A stretch of DNA of 50,867 nucleotides, from NCBI GenBank assembly GCA_009377605.1, contig WHTT01000045.1, forward strand, positions 289 to 51,155, in the 5' to 3' direction. Within the stretch, counting starts at the first letter, position 1, and each line of letters begins with the position of its first letter. Below the pieces are notes generated by a model. It was not told the DNA's origin and made no database searches. It saw nothing but the letters and a program-made list of their open reading frames with translations. The translations under genes were made by a program, and so were the position numbers. The DNA comes from Luteitalea sp. (lineage in GTDB: Bacteria; Acidobacteriota; Vicinamibacteria; Vicinamibacterales; Vicinamibacteraceae). Below are positions 1 through 8,251 of this stretch, in pieces.

Positions 1-1085
1 CGCTCTCGACGCCAGACGGCCAGACGGCAAGCGTCGACGTCTCGGCGCTGGCGGGCGTGCTCGAGTACCAGCCGCAGGAATGCACGTTCACCGCGGGTGC
101 TGCCACGCCCGTCTCTGAGATCGAGGCGCTCCTCGCCCAGCATGGACAGTACATGCCGTTCGATCCGCCCTTCGGCAGGCGCGGCGCCACGTTGGGTGGG
201 ACGGTTGCGTCCGGCCTCAGTGGGCCGCTCCGCTATCGGTACGGTGGGGTCCGAGACTTTCTGCTCGGCGCGCGCTTTGTCGATGGCGAAGGGCAGATCG
301 TCCGCAGTGGGGGCAAGGTGGTCAAGAACGCCGCCGGCTTCTACTTGCACCATCTCTTGATTGGCACCTGTGGCGTGCTCGGCATCCTGGTCGATCTCAC
401 GTTCAAGGTCTTCCCGGGACCGGAGGCATACGGCACGGTTGTGGCCTCCTACTCGACGTTGGCAGATGGCTTGATGGCTCTGGATGGACTTCGCCGCTCC
501 CCGTTCGAGCCGGCGGCCGTCGAGCTCGTTCCATTGGGTGACGGCGGCAGCTCTTTGTACATTCGGCTCGCTGGCGCCGCCGAGGCGCTGCCTGCCCGCG
601 CCGACCAGTTGGAGCGGCAGGTCAAGGGGGCCACAGAGCGATTGCACGGGGTCGTCGAGGAGAGCTTCTGGCGCGATGCCCGCGATCTCTCCTGGGTGGC
701 GGCCGGCGTCGCACTCGTCAAGGTCCCGGTCACGCCCGGATGCATTGCGAGCCTTGATGAGACGCTGGCGAAGCACGACGCCGGGCGACGCTACGGCGCC
801 GGTGGGGACGTTGCATGGATCGGATGGCCAGGCTCGCTGACCACGCTGCATACCGTGCTCGAGGCGTCCCGATTGTCCGGGCTCGTCATCGCGGATCGGA
901 CTGACGCGCGAGAGCCGCGAGGTGACGTGCTGCTCGGCATACGGTCGGGCGAGCCGTTCCTCGCGCGGGCGCGCCAAGCGTTGGATCCCAATGGACGCTT
1001 CACTGCTCGGCCCGGCCTTGCGCGCGGCACCGACGGACCCGGCGATAACGCTCCGCGGTCAGTCGAGTTGGATGCTGGGTCCTGA
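1..1085 (+). CDS. glcE: glycolate oxidase FAD-binding subunit GlcE (5' truncated by window edge)
   Basis: FAD-binding subunit of the membrane-associated glycolate oxidase GlcDEF, which oxidises glycolate to glyoxylate. The frame is open from base 3, upstream of the first GTG at 57, and the residues before that GTG (TASVDVSALAGVLEYQP) fit the family N-terminus, so the gene starts outside the window. Visible features are the FAD_binding_4 signature (PFDPPFGRRGATLGGTVASGLSGP), a G-rich stretch ending GGKVVKNAAGFYLHHL and a C-terminal SGEPFLARARQALDPNGRF segment typical of GlcE. The next gene is glcF, 22 bp downstream on the same strand, so this is a glc operon; glcD is expected just upstream. 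Family membership is clear; in vivo substrate is inferred from the family. Confidence 0.93.
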   Translation, partial: LSTPDGQTASVDVSALAGVLEYQPQECTFTAGAATPVSEIEALLAQHGQYMPFDPPFGRRGATLGGTVASGLSGPLRYRYGGVRDFLLGARFVDGEGQIVRSGGKVVKNAAGFYLHHLLIGTCGVLGILVDLTFKVFPGPEAYGTVVASYSTLADGLMALDGLRRSPFEPAAVELVPLGDGGSSLYIRLAGAAEALPARADQLERQVKGATERLHGVVEESFWRDARDLSWVAAGVALVKVPVTPGCIASLDETLAKHDAGRRYGAGGDVAWIGWPGSLTTLHTVLEASRLSGLVIADRTDAREPRGDVLLGIRSGEPFLARARQALDPNGRFTARPGLARGTDGPGDNAPRSVELDAGS

Positions 1086-1107
1086 CTTCGGATAACCTGG
1101 TCCGATT

Positions 1108-2382
1108 GTGCTGCACCGTATCGATGTAAGCCAGCTCGGTCCGCAGGGAGACGCCATGGCGCGCGCCGTGGCCACATGCGTCCACTGCGGGTTTTGTCTT
1201 CCAGCGTGCCCGACGTATCGCGTGCTCGGCGAGGAGATGGACTCGCCGCGCGGTCGCATCTTCCTGATGAAAGGCGTCCTCGAGGGCGATGTCGCGCTCA
1301 GCGAGGTCGTGCCGCACGTCGATCGCTGTCTGGGGTGCCTGGCCTGCGTGCCCGCCTGCCCATCGGGCGTCGCCTATGGAGACTTGCTGACGCCGTTTCG
1401 CGCGCACGTCGAGCCCGAGCGCGCGCGAAGCGTCAACGAGCGGCTTCGCCGGGCGCTCGTCCTGGGGACGCTCCCGTACGCGTGGCGCTTTCGGCAGGCC
1501 ATGCGGCTGGGCCGGTTTGCTGGTTGGCTGCGCGCGATCGTGCCTCGTGGTCTGCGGCCGATGCTCGACATGGTCCCGGAACGGCTTCCACCCGCACAGC
1601 CGCTGCCGTCGATGCATCCAGCGCAGGGCACTCGCCGGGCGAGAGTGGCTCTGCTGGCGGGCTGTGCACAGCAGGTGCTGGCGCCCGAGATCGGGTGGGC
1701 GGCACTGCGCGTTCTGGCGCGGGCAGGCGTGGAGGTGGTCGTGCCGCCGAAGCAAGGCTGCTGCGGCGCGCTCGCCATGCACGTGGGAGAGGCGGACCAG
1801 GCGCGGCGCCTGGCACGGCGGAACTTGCGTGCGTTTCCGACCGACGTCGACGCGATCATCACCACCGCGGCGGGCTGCGGTTCAGGGATGCACGAGTACA
1901 GTCTCTTGTTCAAAGGCCTCGCCGAGGAGAGCGACGCCGAGCGGCTGGCCTCCCAGGTCACCGATGTGACAGTCTTCCTGGAACAGCTTGACCTTGGCGA
2001 CCTTCCCCCGCTGCCCGCGCCTCTGCGGGTCGCCTATCATGATGCCTGCCATCTCGTGAACGCACAGGGCGTCAGCGCCGCTCCCCGCGCGCTGCTGGGC
2101 CGCATCCCCAATCTCACGCTGGTCAAGATGCCGGAGCCCGGTATGTGTTGTGGCTCGGCAGGGACGTACAACATCGACCAACCCGAGATCGCTCATGAGC
2201 TTGGTCAGCGCAAGGCAAAGGGGGCTCTCGCGGCGGATGCGCAAGCGGTCGCGACCGGCAATATCGGCTGCGTGATGCAGCTTCGCACGCATCTGGCCGC
2301 GCTGGGCGCGCGCCTGCCTGTCTATCACACAATCGAGATCGTGGATCGAGCTCTCACACAGGGGGTCAGGGGTCAGGATTAG
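1108..2382 (+). CDS. glcF: glycolate oxidase iron-sulfur subunit GlcF
   Basis: Electron-transfer subunit of glycolate oxidase. Two 4Fe-4S ferredoxin motifs lie at the N-terminus ([12 protein letters not shown] and [12 protein letters not shown]), followed by two cysteine-rich CCG domains, seen as GCCGALAMH near residue 215 and [10 protein letters not shown] near residue 348. Length of 424 residues agrees with the family. The start is GTG at 1108; an ATG at 1156 ([12 protein letters not shown]) is a possible alternative. The last residues, GVRGQD, are encoded by a short run of GGGGTCA heptamers that leads into the stop codon, so the natural C-terminus has probably been altered by repeat DNA. 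Cotranscribed with glcE. Confidence 0.95.
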   Translation: MLHRIDVSQLGPQGDAMARAVATCVHCGFCLPACPTYRVLGEEMDSPRGRIFLMKGVLEGDVALSEVVPHVDRCLGCLACVPACPSGVAYGDLLTPFRAHVEPERARSVNERLRRALVLGTLPYAWRFRQAMRLGRFAGWLRAIVPRGLRPMLDMVPERLPPAQPLPSMHPAQGTRRARVALLAGCAQQVLAPEIGWAALRVLARAGVEVVVPPKQGCCGALAMHVGEADQARRLARRNLRAFPTDVDAIITTAAGCGSGMHEYSLLFKGLAEESDAERLASQVTDVTVFLEQLDLGDLPPLPAPLRVAYHDACHLVNAQGVSAAPRALLGRIPNLTLVKMPEPGMCCGSAGTYNIDQPEIAHELGQRKAKGALAADAQAVATGNIGCVMQLRTHLAALGARLPVYHTIEIVDRALTQGVRGQD

Positions 2383-2443
2383 TAAGGGCGGGGATCGGGG
2401 CAGGCATTCGGCCCAGGGCACGGGGCACGGGGCACGGGGCACG
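2361..2443. repeat. heptamer repeats at the 3' end of glcF
   Basis: Two GGGGTCA-like units (about 2363-2377) overlap the last codons of glcF, and four perfect GGGCACG units follow at 2416-2443, before hldD. No inverse-complement partner array is visible here, unlike at other loci. Period and position match the wider family of stop-codon-associated arrays in this window. Confidence 0.8.
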
Positions 2444-2469
2444 GAGCAAAGGGGAAGGCGAGAGAGGGC

Positions 2470-3483
2470 ATGGTGATCGTGACCGGAGCTGCCGGGTTCA
2501 TCGGCAGCAACCTTGTCAAGGCGCTGAACGCGCGGGGCGAGACCGACATCATCGCCGTCGATGATCCGGCTCGTGGACCAGCGCCAGTGAACCTGGCGGG
2601 CTGTCGGATCAGCGATTATCTCGACAAGGCGGAGTTCGTCGATCGCTTTGTCCGTGGTCGCGTCGCTGGTGTGCGGGTCCTGTTTCACGAAGGCGCATGC
2701 TCGGACACGATGGAGACCGACCGGCGCTATGTCATGGACAACAACCTGGGCTATAGTCGCCGGTTGCTCGAGGCATGCACGACTCAACGTATCCCGCTGA
2801 TCTATGCTTCGTCTGCTGCCGTTTACGGCCGCTCCGACACGTTTGTCGAATCAGTGGAGCACGAGCGTCCGCTCAACCTGTACGGTGAGTCGAAGCACCT
2901 GTTCGATCAAGTGATCCGCGACGTATTGCGGGAGGCATCGGGAAGGCCTGCCAGCCAGATCGTCGGGCTGCGCTACTTCAACGTGTACGGACCTCGTGAA
3001 GCACACAAGGGCCGGATGGCATCCGTGGCGTTTCACAGCTTCAACCAGTTCCGGGCGGAGGGAAGGGTCAAGCTGTTTGCAGCCTACGGGGGATTCGGTC
3101 CTGGCCAACAGATGCGCGATTTCGTCTCGGTCGACGATGTGGTTGCCGTCAATCTGTATTTCCTGGATCGTCCAGGGCTGTCCGGCATCTTCAATGTGGG
3201 CACTGGTGTGGCGCGACCGTTCAACGACGTCGCGGCGACGGTGGTGAACGCGCTGCGACGCGCAGAGGGCGATCCGCCCATGTCACTCGACGCACTGGTA
3301 CGGGATGGGCTGATTGAATACATTTCGTTTCCAGACGGCTTGCGCGGGACGTACCAGTGCTTCACGCAGGCAGACATCGGCAGGCTACGTGCGGCCGGAT
3401 ATACGGCGCCTTTCGCGGACGTCAAGCAGGGCGTAGGACGTTATTGCGAATGGCTCCTCCAGACGACAATGCATCCGGCGTGA
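2470..3483 (+). CDS. hldD: ADP-L-glycero-D-manno-heptose 6-epimerase
   Basis: Epimerises ADP-D-glycero-beta-D-manno-heptose to the L,D form used for the lipopolysaccharide inner core; cytoplasmic. Extended short-chain dehydrogenase fold with the Rossmann glycine motif [10 protein letters not shown] at residues 5-14, the serine region YASSAAVYG near 112 and the catalytic YxxxK as Y138-GES-K142. The [10 protein letters not shown](A)HKGRMASV segment and the DFVSVDDVV motif are characteristic of HldD rather than of other NAD-dependent epimerases. Length 337 residues is slightly above the usual 310-330. ATG at 2470 follows a purine-rich GAGAGAGGG stretch. With lpxC elsewhere in the window it supports an LPS-bearing envelope. 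Confidence 0.93.
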   Translation: MVIVTGAAGFIGSNLVKALNARGETDIIAVDDPARGPAPVNLAGCRISDYLDKAEFVDRFVRGRVAGVRVLFHEGACSDTMETDRRYVMDNNLGYSRRLLEACTTQRIPLIYASSAAVYGRSDTFVESVEHERPLNLYGESKHLFDQVIRDVLREASGRPASQIVGLRYFNVYGPREAHKGRMASVAFHSFNQFRAEGRVKLFAAYGGFGPGQQMRDFVSVDDVVAVNLYFLDRPGLSGIFNVGTGVARPFNDVAATVVNALRRAEGDPPMSLDALVRDGLIEYISFPDGLRGTYQCFTQADIGRLRAAGYTAPFADVKQGVGRYCEWLLQTTMHPA

Positions 3484-3502
3484 CACTGTGCGCCTTCCGC
3501 GC

Positions 3503-3578
3503 GCCCGACCTGAAGGTCGGGCCTACAAGGTCTGCGAATGTATGCCCGACAGATGTAAGCCCGACCTTTAGGTCGGGC
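3503..3578. repeat. head-to-head REP pair (REPIN), CCGACCT core
   Basis: Two imperfect palindromes with the stem GCCCGACCT/AGGTCGGGC face each other. The first (3503-3526) reads on the minus strand and has the foot GTAG next to the stem; the second (3555-3578) is on the plus strand with a degenerate foot GTAA. Spacing is 28 bp. Foot, hairpin and inverted pairing match the architecture of REPINs. The pair lies in the 145-bp gap between hldD and the rhomboid gene and overlaps the likely upstream part of that promoter. Confidence 0.85.
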
Positions 3579-3598
3579 AACGAGGGCACTCGCTCCGA

Positions 3599-3604
3599 TA
3601 TACT
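3599..3604 (+). promoter_or_regulatory. putative -10 element of the rhomboid gene
   Basis: TATACT lies 24 bp upstream of the ATG at 3629. The same hexamer recurs ahead of rplU, dprA and the amidase/amidohydrolase pair. No convincing -35 is visible because a REP hairpin occupies that position. Confidence 0.45.
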
Positions 3605-3628
3605 CGACACCGACACTGACCACTCCTC

Positions 3629-4489
3629 ATGTTCAAGCGCCAAACTGCCGGATCGGTCGTCTGCATTTCCTGCGGCTCGCTCGTCGGCGTGAACGACGCC
3701 CGTTGCTATACCTGCGGTCAGAGAAATCCGGGGCTCTGGGGCTACGCACCGCTCGTCCGAAATCTCGGCCGCGACGTGGGCTTCACGTCGCTGGTGATTG
3801 GGGCTTCAGTCGCGCTCTACGTGATCAGCTTGCTGTTGTCGGGCCCGAACATCCGCATGGGCGGCATGATGTCGTTTCTCGCGCCGAGCCTCGAGGCGCT
3901 CTTCTTGCTTGGCGCGAGCGGTGCCATGCCGGTCGTGTATGGCGGCGCGTGGTGGACGGTGCTGAGCGCAGGCTGGCTGCACGGCGGCTTGATACACATC
4001 TTGTTCAACGTGCTGTGGATACGGCAGCTCGCGCCGGCCACGGGCGAAGCCTTCGGCCCTGGACGGATGATCATCATCTACGTGGTGGCTGGTGCCTGCG
4101 GGTTCTTCTTGAGCAGCATGGCAGGCTATTACCTGGCGGCCATGCCGCTGTTCTTGGCTGGATCGCAGTTCACGGTGGGCGCCTCCGCTTCCATCTTCGG
4201 TCTCCTCGGTGCGCTGATGTGCTACGGGCGCCGCACGGGCAGCTCGATGATTCACCGTGAGGCCAAGCTGTATGCCGTCATGCTGTTCATCTTCGGCTTG
4301 ATCATGCCGGGTGTGGACAACTACGCACACGCCGGCGGCTTCGTCGGGGGCTACGTCATAGCCGAGATGCTGAAGCCGCTCGAACCGGAGCGGGTGACGC
4401 ACGTGCTGGTCGCGCTTGGGCTGCTGGTGACCACCCTCCTCGCAATCCTCGCCTCGGTGATCACCGGTGTGCAGGTTCTCGGCAGGTAG
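3629..4489 (+). CDS. rhomboid family intramembrane serine protease with N-terminal zinc ribbon
   Basis: Polytopic membrane protease expected to cleave transmembrane segments of substrate proteins. The N-terminus has a treble CxxC zinc ribbon (C12, C15, C26, C29), followed by about six to seven hydrophobic segments. The rhomboid core is recognisable as [13 protein letters not shown] near 115, the catalytic serine S186 in GASASIFG and the histidine H234 in [10 protein letters not shown], giving the Ser-His dyad. Length 286 residues. The stop codon TAG at 4487-4489 is the TAG of the GTAGGG foot of a REP, so the final residues may not be ancestral. Substrate unknown. Confidence 0.9.
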   Translation: MFKRQTAGSVVCISCGSLVGVNDARCYTCGQRNPGLWGYAPLVRNLGRDVGFTSLVIGASVALYVISLLLSGPNIRMGGMMSFLAPSLEALFLLGASGAMPVVYGGAWWTVLSAGWLHGGLIHILFNVLWIRQLAPATGEAFGPGRMIIIYVVAGACGFFLSSMAGYYLAAMPLFLAGSQFTVGASASIFGLLGALMCYGRRTGSSMIHREAKLYAVMLFIFGLIMPGVDNYAHAGGFVGGYVIAEMLKPLEPERVTHVLVALGLLVTTLLAILASVITGVQVLGR

Positions 4490-4509
4490 GGCGCGTTCGG
4501 CGAACGCCC
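4486..4509 (+). repeat. REP element at the rhomboid stop codon, GGCGCGTTCG core
   Basis: Starts with GTAGGG and continues with the partial palindrome GGGCGTTCG/CGAACGCCC. Its foot supplies the TAG stop of the rhomboid gene, and its 3' edge is fused to a uvrA fragment. A fuller copy with the same core lies at 29673-29697 on the other strand. Confidence 0.8.
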
Positions 4510-4664
4510 TGGATGTGATCAAGACGGCCGACCATGTCATCGACCTGGGGCCAGACGGTGGGCACGGCGGCGGCGAGGTCGTCGCGACCGGCACGCCGGA
4601 GGAGATCGCCGCCTGCCCCGCATCGCACACCGGGGCATTCCTGAAGGCGCACCTCGCCAGATAG
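4507..4664 (+). pseudogene. remnant of a second uvrA gene (C-terminal end only)
   Basis: An open frame encodes about 52 residues that match the extreme C-terminus of Uvr[19 protein letters not shown], then [10 protein letters not shown] and SHTGAFLK, ending at a TAG. The window also has a complete uvrA (22561-25626) with the corresponding [18 protein letters not shown], but the remnant differs in sequence and so derives from a paralogue rather than a recent duplication. The homology begins exactly where the preceding REP hairpin ends. There is no start codon or upstream domain, so it is not functional. Confidence 0.85.
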
Positions 4665-4823
4665 CCCCCTGGCGACGCGGGTGGGCGCTCAGACAACGGA
4701 TCCCAGGGCGGCCTTCATCACAGCCGCCGCCTGAGAAAAGGGACCGAGGACCATTTCGGCAGTGAAAGGTACCCGGCTCGGGAGCTTTTTTCGGCGCTCT
4801 TGTGCGCCCGCCCCCCAATGCTC

Positions 4824-4914
4824 TAGTATTACGGTCGTGGCCGTATACGGTCGTGGCCGTATACGGTCGTGGCCATATACGGTCGTGACCGTATACGGTC
4901 GTGACCGTAATAGT
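4824..4914 (+). repeat. five 16-bp iterons with dyad symmetry upstream of the ATPase gene
   Basis: Five tandem units of ACGGTCGTGGCCGTAT or close variants occupy 4831-4910. Unit junctions form the perfect palindrome CCGTATACGG, and the later units contain GTCGTGAC. The whole block is roughly symmetric: TATTACGGTC on the left, GACCGTAATA on the right. A TAGTAT hexamer at 4824-4829 could be a -10 element, which would put the iterons in the 5' leader. The preceding stretch 4665-4823 holds no gene I can support; it contains one half of the AAAGGTACCCGG repeat at about 4765. Confidence 0.8.
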
Positions 4915-4930
4915 AGGGGAGGGTGCCCTC

Positions 4931-6397
4931 GTGGCCCAGCTCGACGGCCCAATCATGGACCGGGAGGAAGAGGTCCAGCGGCTTCGTGCGCTGCTCACCA
5001 GAAAAGAACCGCAGCTCGTGCTGATGTACGGCCGGCGTCGGGTGGGGAAGACGTACCTTCTGAGTCGAGCCTGGAATGGTGAGAGAATCTCGACTTTCTA
5101 TTTCACGGCTTCCGAGACTACGCCCGCACAGAACCGCCAGGCCTTGCTCGACGCGTTCGCCAGTTGGTCTGGTGAGAACGTTCATGCAGAGGACTATCCA
5201 ACGTGGCGGAGCGTATTCCGGCTCCTGCTCGATCATCGCGCTCGCGAACGTCTCGTCATCACTATCGACGAGTTCCAGTACCTGGGGGAGAGCTCGAGAG
5301 ACCTCAAGGCGGTGGCCTCCGAGCTCAATGCGGCCTGGGAGATGCGGCGCCCGGCTCGACCGATGTTATTCATCATTGCGGGATCCGCGGTCAGGACGCT
5401 CGAGAGCCTGAACGCTGGCGGATCGCCGCTCTACGGTCGCGTTGCCTGGCAAGCGCGGCTTCGCCCCTTCAACTATTGGTACGCCGGGCAGCTCTCTGGC
5501 TTCACGGACCTCCGCGATCGGGCATGCGCATACGGCATCTTCGGCGGTGTCCCCCGCTATCTGGCCCCCGTCGATCCAAGCCGCTCGTTGGCGAAGAACG
5601 TGACGGACCTCGTGCTCGCGCCGTCGGGCGAGGTGCGCGAACTGGTCCAGACGGCACTCCTTCAGGAACAGGGCCTCCGTGAAATCCCGAAGTACGCCGC
5701 CATCCTTCGCGCGATCGGTGCCGGACGCACCGACTTCAACGAGATTGCCCAGGGTACCGGTCTCGCCGCAGACTCCTCGCTCCGCGAGAAGATAGACCGT
5801 CTCATCGCGCTCGACTACGTCCGGTCGGGCCGCAATCTTGGGGCTGGGCCCAGGGAGCCGTATCGCTATCGTGTCTCTGATCCTGCGATGCGCTTCTACT
5901 ACGATCTCGTTGCGCCATTCGAGAGCATGCTCGCCACCCAGAGCCCGGCCGCCGTCTGGCGGCAGCGTATCGTCCGAACGCTGGACACATATATGGGACT
6001 GATCTTCGAAGCCATCGCGGAAGAAGCGTTCTACCGCCTCGCCGAGCCCCTTGGCCTTCCCCTCGTGCGGGAATGGGGACGCTGGGAGGGGCGTGACCGC
6101 GAGCGACAACCGCTGGAGGTGGACATCGCCAGCTCCCTTCTGGATGGGCGGGTCATGACCGGAGCGGTGAAGTGGAATCGGAAGCCCCTGGATGTGGAGG
6201 TGCACACGAAGCATCTCAACATGCTCGATCGTCTCGCGGAAGCGGGGATTGGTTGGGCGCGTGATGCGCGTAAACCGACTGCTCCTCTCTTGTACGTTGC
6301 TGCTGGTGGGTTCACGGACCGCTTCCGCCGTGCAGCCCAGGCCACGAGGGATGAAGTCTATCTCTGGACGCTCGACGACCTGTACCAGACTGCGTAG
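4931..6397 (+). CDS. DUF234-type AAA ATPase (PF01637-like ATPase with C-terminal DUF234)
   Basis: STAND-like P-loop ATPase of unknown physiological role. Counting from GTG 4931, Walker A is GRRRVGKT at 34-41 and Walker B is LVITIDEFQYL near 105. After a winged-helix-like middle region comes the DUF234 portion (YRYRVSDPAMRFYYDLV), and at the end a PD-(D/E)xK-like pattern (LEVDIAS followed by GAVKWN). An earlier GTG at 4901 lies inside the last iteron and lacks a ribosome site; GTG 4931 has GGGGAGG eight bases upstream, and ATG 4955 is a third choice. It is a single-gene unit preceded by an iteron array and followed by a bidirectional terminator-like repeat. Family members are often sporadic in distribution; no partner gene is visible. 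Confidence 0.85.
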   Translation: MAQLDGPIMDREEEVQRLRALLTRKEPQLVLMYGRRRVGKTYLLSRAWNGERISTFYFTASETTPAQNRQALLDAFASWSGENVHAEDYPTWRSVFRLLLDHRARERLVITIDEFQYLGESSRDLKAVASELNAAWEMRRPARPMLFIIAGSAVRTLESLNAGGSPLYGRVAWQARLRPFNYWYAGQLSGFTDLRDRACAYGIFGGVPRYLAPVDPSRSLAKNVTDLVLAPSGEVRELVQTALLQEQGLREIPKYAAILRAIGAGRTDFNEIAQGTGLAADSSLREKIDRLIALDYVRSGRNLGAGPREPYRYRVSDPAMRFYYDLVAPFESMLATQSPAAVWRQRIVRTLDTYMGLIFEAIAEEAFYRLAEPLGLPLVREWGRWEGRDRERQPLEVDIASSLLDGRVMTGAVKWNRKPLDVEVHTKHLNMLDRLAEAGIGWARDARKPTAPLLYVAAGGFTDRFRRAAQATRDEVYLWTLDDLYQTA

Positions 6398-6402
6398 GGA
6401 GA

Positions 6403-6452
6403 AAAAGGAACCGGGTACCTTTTTGGGACGGAAAAGGTACCCGGTTCCTTTT
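6403..6452. terminator. 21-bp perfect inverted repeat between convergent genes
   Basis: Arms at 6403-6423 and 6432-6452 with an 8-base loop; each arm is AAAAGGAACCGGGTACCTTTT or its complement. T-runs at both ends fit a bidirectional intrinsic terminator, and it exactly fills the gap between the stop of the ATPase (6397) and the stop of the amidase on the opposite strand (6453). A near-identical copy is at 9966-10017, so it is also a dispersed repeat. Confidence 0.8.
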
Positions 6453-8162
6453 CTAGGCTGGCGGCCGGCGACGCTTCGTGGCCTGCTCGAACGCGTAGGC
6501 GATCTCGATCAGCTGCGGCTCGCTGCAAGCCATGCCGGTGAAGCTCACACCAAACGGCGAGGGCTTGGCGTCGAAGCCGGTAGGAAACGATGGCGTGGGA
6601 GCGTTGGGCACCATGCCAAACGGGACGATGACCGTCGGATAGCCAGGCTTGGCGGCGATTGCGGCGCCACGCGATGCAGGAAAGAGCAGCGCGTCGAGGC
6701 GATGCGCTTTCATTGCCGCGTCGATACCGCGCGTACCCGTGAGCGCGAGGTCCTTGGCTCGATCCGATTCATAGCGTGCGCGGTCCTTCTCGACGTCCAT
6801 CTCATCGGAGATGTCGAGCTGCGCCTGGCCGTATTTGATCGCCGCCCGTGACGAGTGCTCGAGGTTGAAGATCCGAAGCTCCGTAAGTGTCTTCACGGGC
6901 GCGTCGGTGCCGAGCGTTGCGAGCCACTTGTTAAAGTCGCGCTTCATGCCGTACTTGAAGACGGAGGAGCAGTTGGCGTCGTTCCCCTTGCGATCATCAC
7001 CTGAGCACGTTCCCCACCTCAAGAAATTGCGCTTCGGATCCGGATCCACGATGCTCGGGATGTCGGTGGGATCGACGATGAGCGCGCCCTCACGCTTCAG
7101 CACCTCAATGGCGTCGGCCATCACTGCGGCTTGCTCCCGATTGAGCCCACCCCGGGCCTCCTTCGCGCCAGGCGGCGTGACCTCGTCATAGTAGAAGGCG
7201 CGCGGGATCCCGATCCGCGCGCCCTCGAGCCCTTCCCGCTTCAGATATGGCGTGTAGTCGCGGCCTGGTGGCGGACTGCAGCGCTTCGTGGCCGGATCGT
7301 TGGGATCGGGCGCCGCGCCCTCGAGCACGCCGAGTAGGACGGCGGCGTCGGTGACGGTCTTGGCCATCGGTCCTGCGGTGTCCTGGTCTGCCGTGATGGG
7401 GATGATGCCGTAGCGGCTGATGCGCCCAACGGTGGGCTTGATTCCCACGAGCATGGTTTGGTTCGACGGGCTCAAGATGGAGCCGGATGTCTCGGTGCCG
7501 ACGTTGGCCGCCCAGAAGTTCGCGGCGGTGCCGATACCGGAGCTCGATCCTCCCGTGGAGAGCGCAGGGCGTCCGTCGCCGCTCTCCTCTCGTGGGTCAC
7601 GGCGCGGGTCGTAGGGGTTCAGGCCGTAGCCGGCCAGCGCGCTATAGTTGGCAGGCATCCCGCTGGCCACCCAATTGGCGAGCTCCGTCAGCACAGTCTT
7701 CGCGATGATGATGGCGCCCGCATCCTCGAGATGTTTCGCGAGCGTGGCGTCGTAGGGCGGTGTGAAGCGTTCGAAGGCAACCGCGCCGCCGGTTGTGGGC
7801 ATGCTTGTCGTGTGGATGATGTCTTTGAGCGCGATGGGAATGCCGTGCAGCGGGCCACGCACCTTCCCTTGGGCGCGCTCGCGATCCACCAGCTCCGCCT
7901 GCTCGAGGGCCTTGGGGTTCACCGCGATCGTGGCGTTCAGCGTGTCGTTGTAGAGCGCGATGCGCGTGAGGTACTGAATCACGAGCGCTTGCGCCGTCAC
8001 ACGGCCATCCTCCATCGCCTGACGCATCTCGGGGATGGTGGCTTCGACGACGCTGAACGGTTTCGCGTCGGCGGCGCCACTACGCTCCGTTTCTGACGCC
8101 GGTGAGCATGCGCCGATCGTCACGGCCACGAGTACTCCAAACAGGGTAGCTCGGAATCGCAT
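6453..8162 (-). CDS. amidase signature family lipoprotein
   Basis: Hydrolase of the amidase signature family, likely cleaving amide bonds in the periplasm or at the outer membrane. The open frame extends to 8450, but ATG at 8162 gives a signal peptide with lipobox (ending VTIGAC) and is preferred; 569 residues. The Ser-cisSer-Lys triad is visible: Lys in ALKDIIH, and the GGSSSGIGTAANF and GTETSGSILSPSNQ segments. The sequence is closest to the group of secreted amidases annotated as glutamyl-tRNA amidotransferase A-like. It is transcribed divergently from an amidohydrolase lipoprotein through a shared palindromic promoter, which suggests joint control. Substrate unknown. Confidence 0.9.
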   Translation of the reverse strand: MRFRATLFGVLVAVTIGACSPASETERSGAADAKPFSVVEATIPEMRQAMEDGRVTAQALVIQYLTRIALYNDTLNATIAVNPKALEQAELVDRERAQGKVRGPLHGIPIALKDIIHTTSMPTTGGAVAFERFTPPYDATLAKHLEDAGAIIIAKTVLTELANWVASGMPANYSALAGYGLNPYDPRRDPREESGDGRPALSTGGSSSGIGTAANFWAANVGTETSGSILSPSNQTMLVGIKPTVGRISRYGIIPITADQDTAGPMAKTVTDAAVLLGVLEGAAPDPNDPATKRCSPPPGRDYTPYLKREGLEGARIGIPRAFYYDEVTPPGAKEARGGLNREQAAVMADAIEVLKREGALIVDPTDIPSIVDPDPKRNFLRWGTCSGDDRKGNDANCSSVFKYGMKRDFNKWLATLGTDAPVKTLTELRIFNLEHSSRAAIKYGQAQLDISDEMDVEKDRARYESDRAKDLALTGTRGIDAAMKAHRLDALLFPASRGAAIAAKPGYPTVIVPFGMVPNAPTPSFPTGFDAKPSPFGVSFTGMACSEPQLIEIAYAFEQATKRRRPPA

Positions 8163-8195
8163 CACTGATAGGCTCCACAGGGGCAGGGTGGGCGC

Positions 8196-8203
8196 AGTAT
8201 ACT
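8196..8203. promoter_or_regulatory. palindromic AGTATACT, possible bidirectional -10
   Basis: AGTATACT reads TATACT on both strands. It lies 34 bp from the amidase start (8162, minus) and 49 bp from the amidohydrolase start (8252, plus). A symmetric -10 that serves both directions is a known arrangement; here it is inferred from sequence only. Confidence 0.5.
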
Positions 8204-8251
8204 CGGTCCCGCCCGGAGAAGCTCGACCAGGGGCACCCACGTGAGAAGAAC

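Noticed and set aside
4689-4952. Minus-strand frame ending VMKAALGSVV before the iterons
   Set aside because: It translates the 16-bp repeats and has no recognisable domain or start.
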